Assembly: GCA_009829735.1 (NCBI GenBank)
Contig: CM020619.1
Coordinates: 29,352,063 to 29,416,062, forward strand
DNA: 64,000 nucleotides
From: Pyropia yezoensis
Taxonomy: Eukaryota; Rhodophyta; Bangiophyceae; Bangiales; Bangiaceae
Reading direction: 5' to 3'
The position numbers and the translations under genes were made by a program. Position 1 is the first letter of the stretch; each line of letters opens with the position of its first letter. Below the pieces are notes generated by a model, which searched no databases, was not told the DNA's origin, and saw only the letters and a program-made list of their open reading frames with translations. Shown piece after piece: positions 63,987 to 64,000 of this stretch.

Positions 63987-64000
63987 GACGTCCAGACTCC

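Larger units (their letters stand above)
55090..64000 (+). mobile_element. Ty3/gypsy chromovirus E with antisense gene (runs off window)
   Basis: Plus strand: LTR, primer-binding site, intact gag, intact pol in the -1 frame with a C-terminal chromodomain, then a long gene on the minus strand. The 3' LTR is beyond 64000. Its first base is fixed by the break in alignment of D with C at 55089/55090. Gag and pol have no visible lesion, so it may be active. Confidence 0.92.

Noticed and set aside
1..64000. CRISPR arrays or bacterial operons
   Set aside because: No spaced direct repeats of that kind; genes, introns and LTR elements are eukaryotic.

Overview
The window looks like nuclear DNA of a GC-rich eukaryote. 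Host genes are Ala/Gly/Pro-rich and mostly intronless, with one three-exon gene. They encode a Nup98-type nucleoporin, a secreted cupin, a mitochondrial bS6, a plant-type formiminotransferase, a sulfotransferase-fold protein and a BPA1-like RRM protein. Long CCG/GGC tracts fit a bangiophyte red alga of the Porphyra/Pyropia kind. That placement is inference; no rRNA, tRNA or organelle gene is present to confirm it.

Layout. 1-2927 is the 5' half of a Ty3/gypsy element on the minus strand (element A). 3317-12292 is a second, decayed gypsy element on the minus strand (C), running into a 500-base N gap. 12793-17757 is a near-identical sister of A (B), also minus and cut by the gap. 17758-19651 is a broken transposase-like gene. 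20607-41967 is the host gene island. 42135-50816 is a repeat graveyard: a MITE-like element, two solo LTRs, a dead PIF/Harbinger transposase, a dispersed repeat and a dead hAT transposase. 50817-55089 is the 3' part of a second copy of C (D), inserted in the hAT gene. 55090-64000 is a third gypsy family on the plus strand (E), inserted in D. The right end is therefore a three-level nest: E in D in hAT.

How the retroelements work. All three families have a Gag with a CCHC knuckle. A/B, C and E encode an aspartic protease, RT and RNase H; integrase and a C-terminal chromodomain are seen in C and E, and D keeps integrase and chromodomain (chromoviruses). In A/B and E, Pol lies in the -1 frame of Gag, and a canonical GGGAAAC slippery heptamer sits in register one or two codons before the gag stop. 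A/B has a strong stem just downstream. C keeps the same layout with CGGAAAC. Primer-binding sites of all families are variants of one sequence.

Most unusual feature. Families C/D and E carry a long extra gene between pol and the 3' LTR on the strand opposite to gag-pol. The C and D copies (647 codons) are both fully open although pol is broken in both, and gag is broken in C. The E protein shares a recognisable core with them. I recognise no known domain. This conserved antisense accessory gene, with a dyad just before its start codon and a Cys-rich antisense frame in the adjacent LTR, is the best candidate for an undescribed system here.
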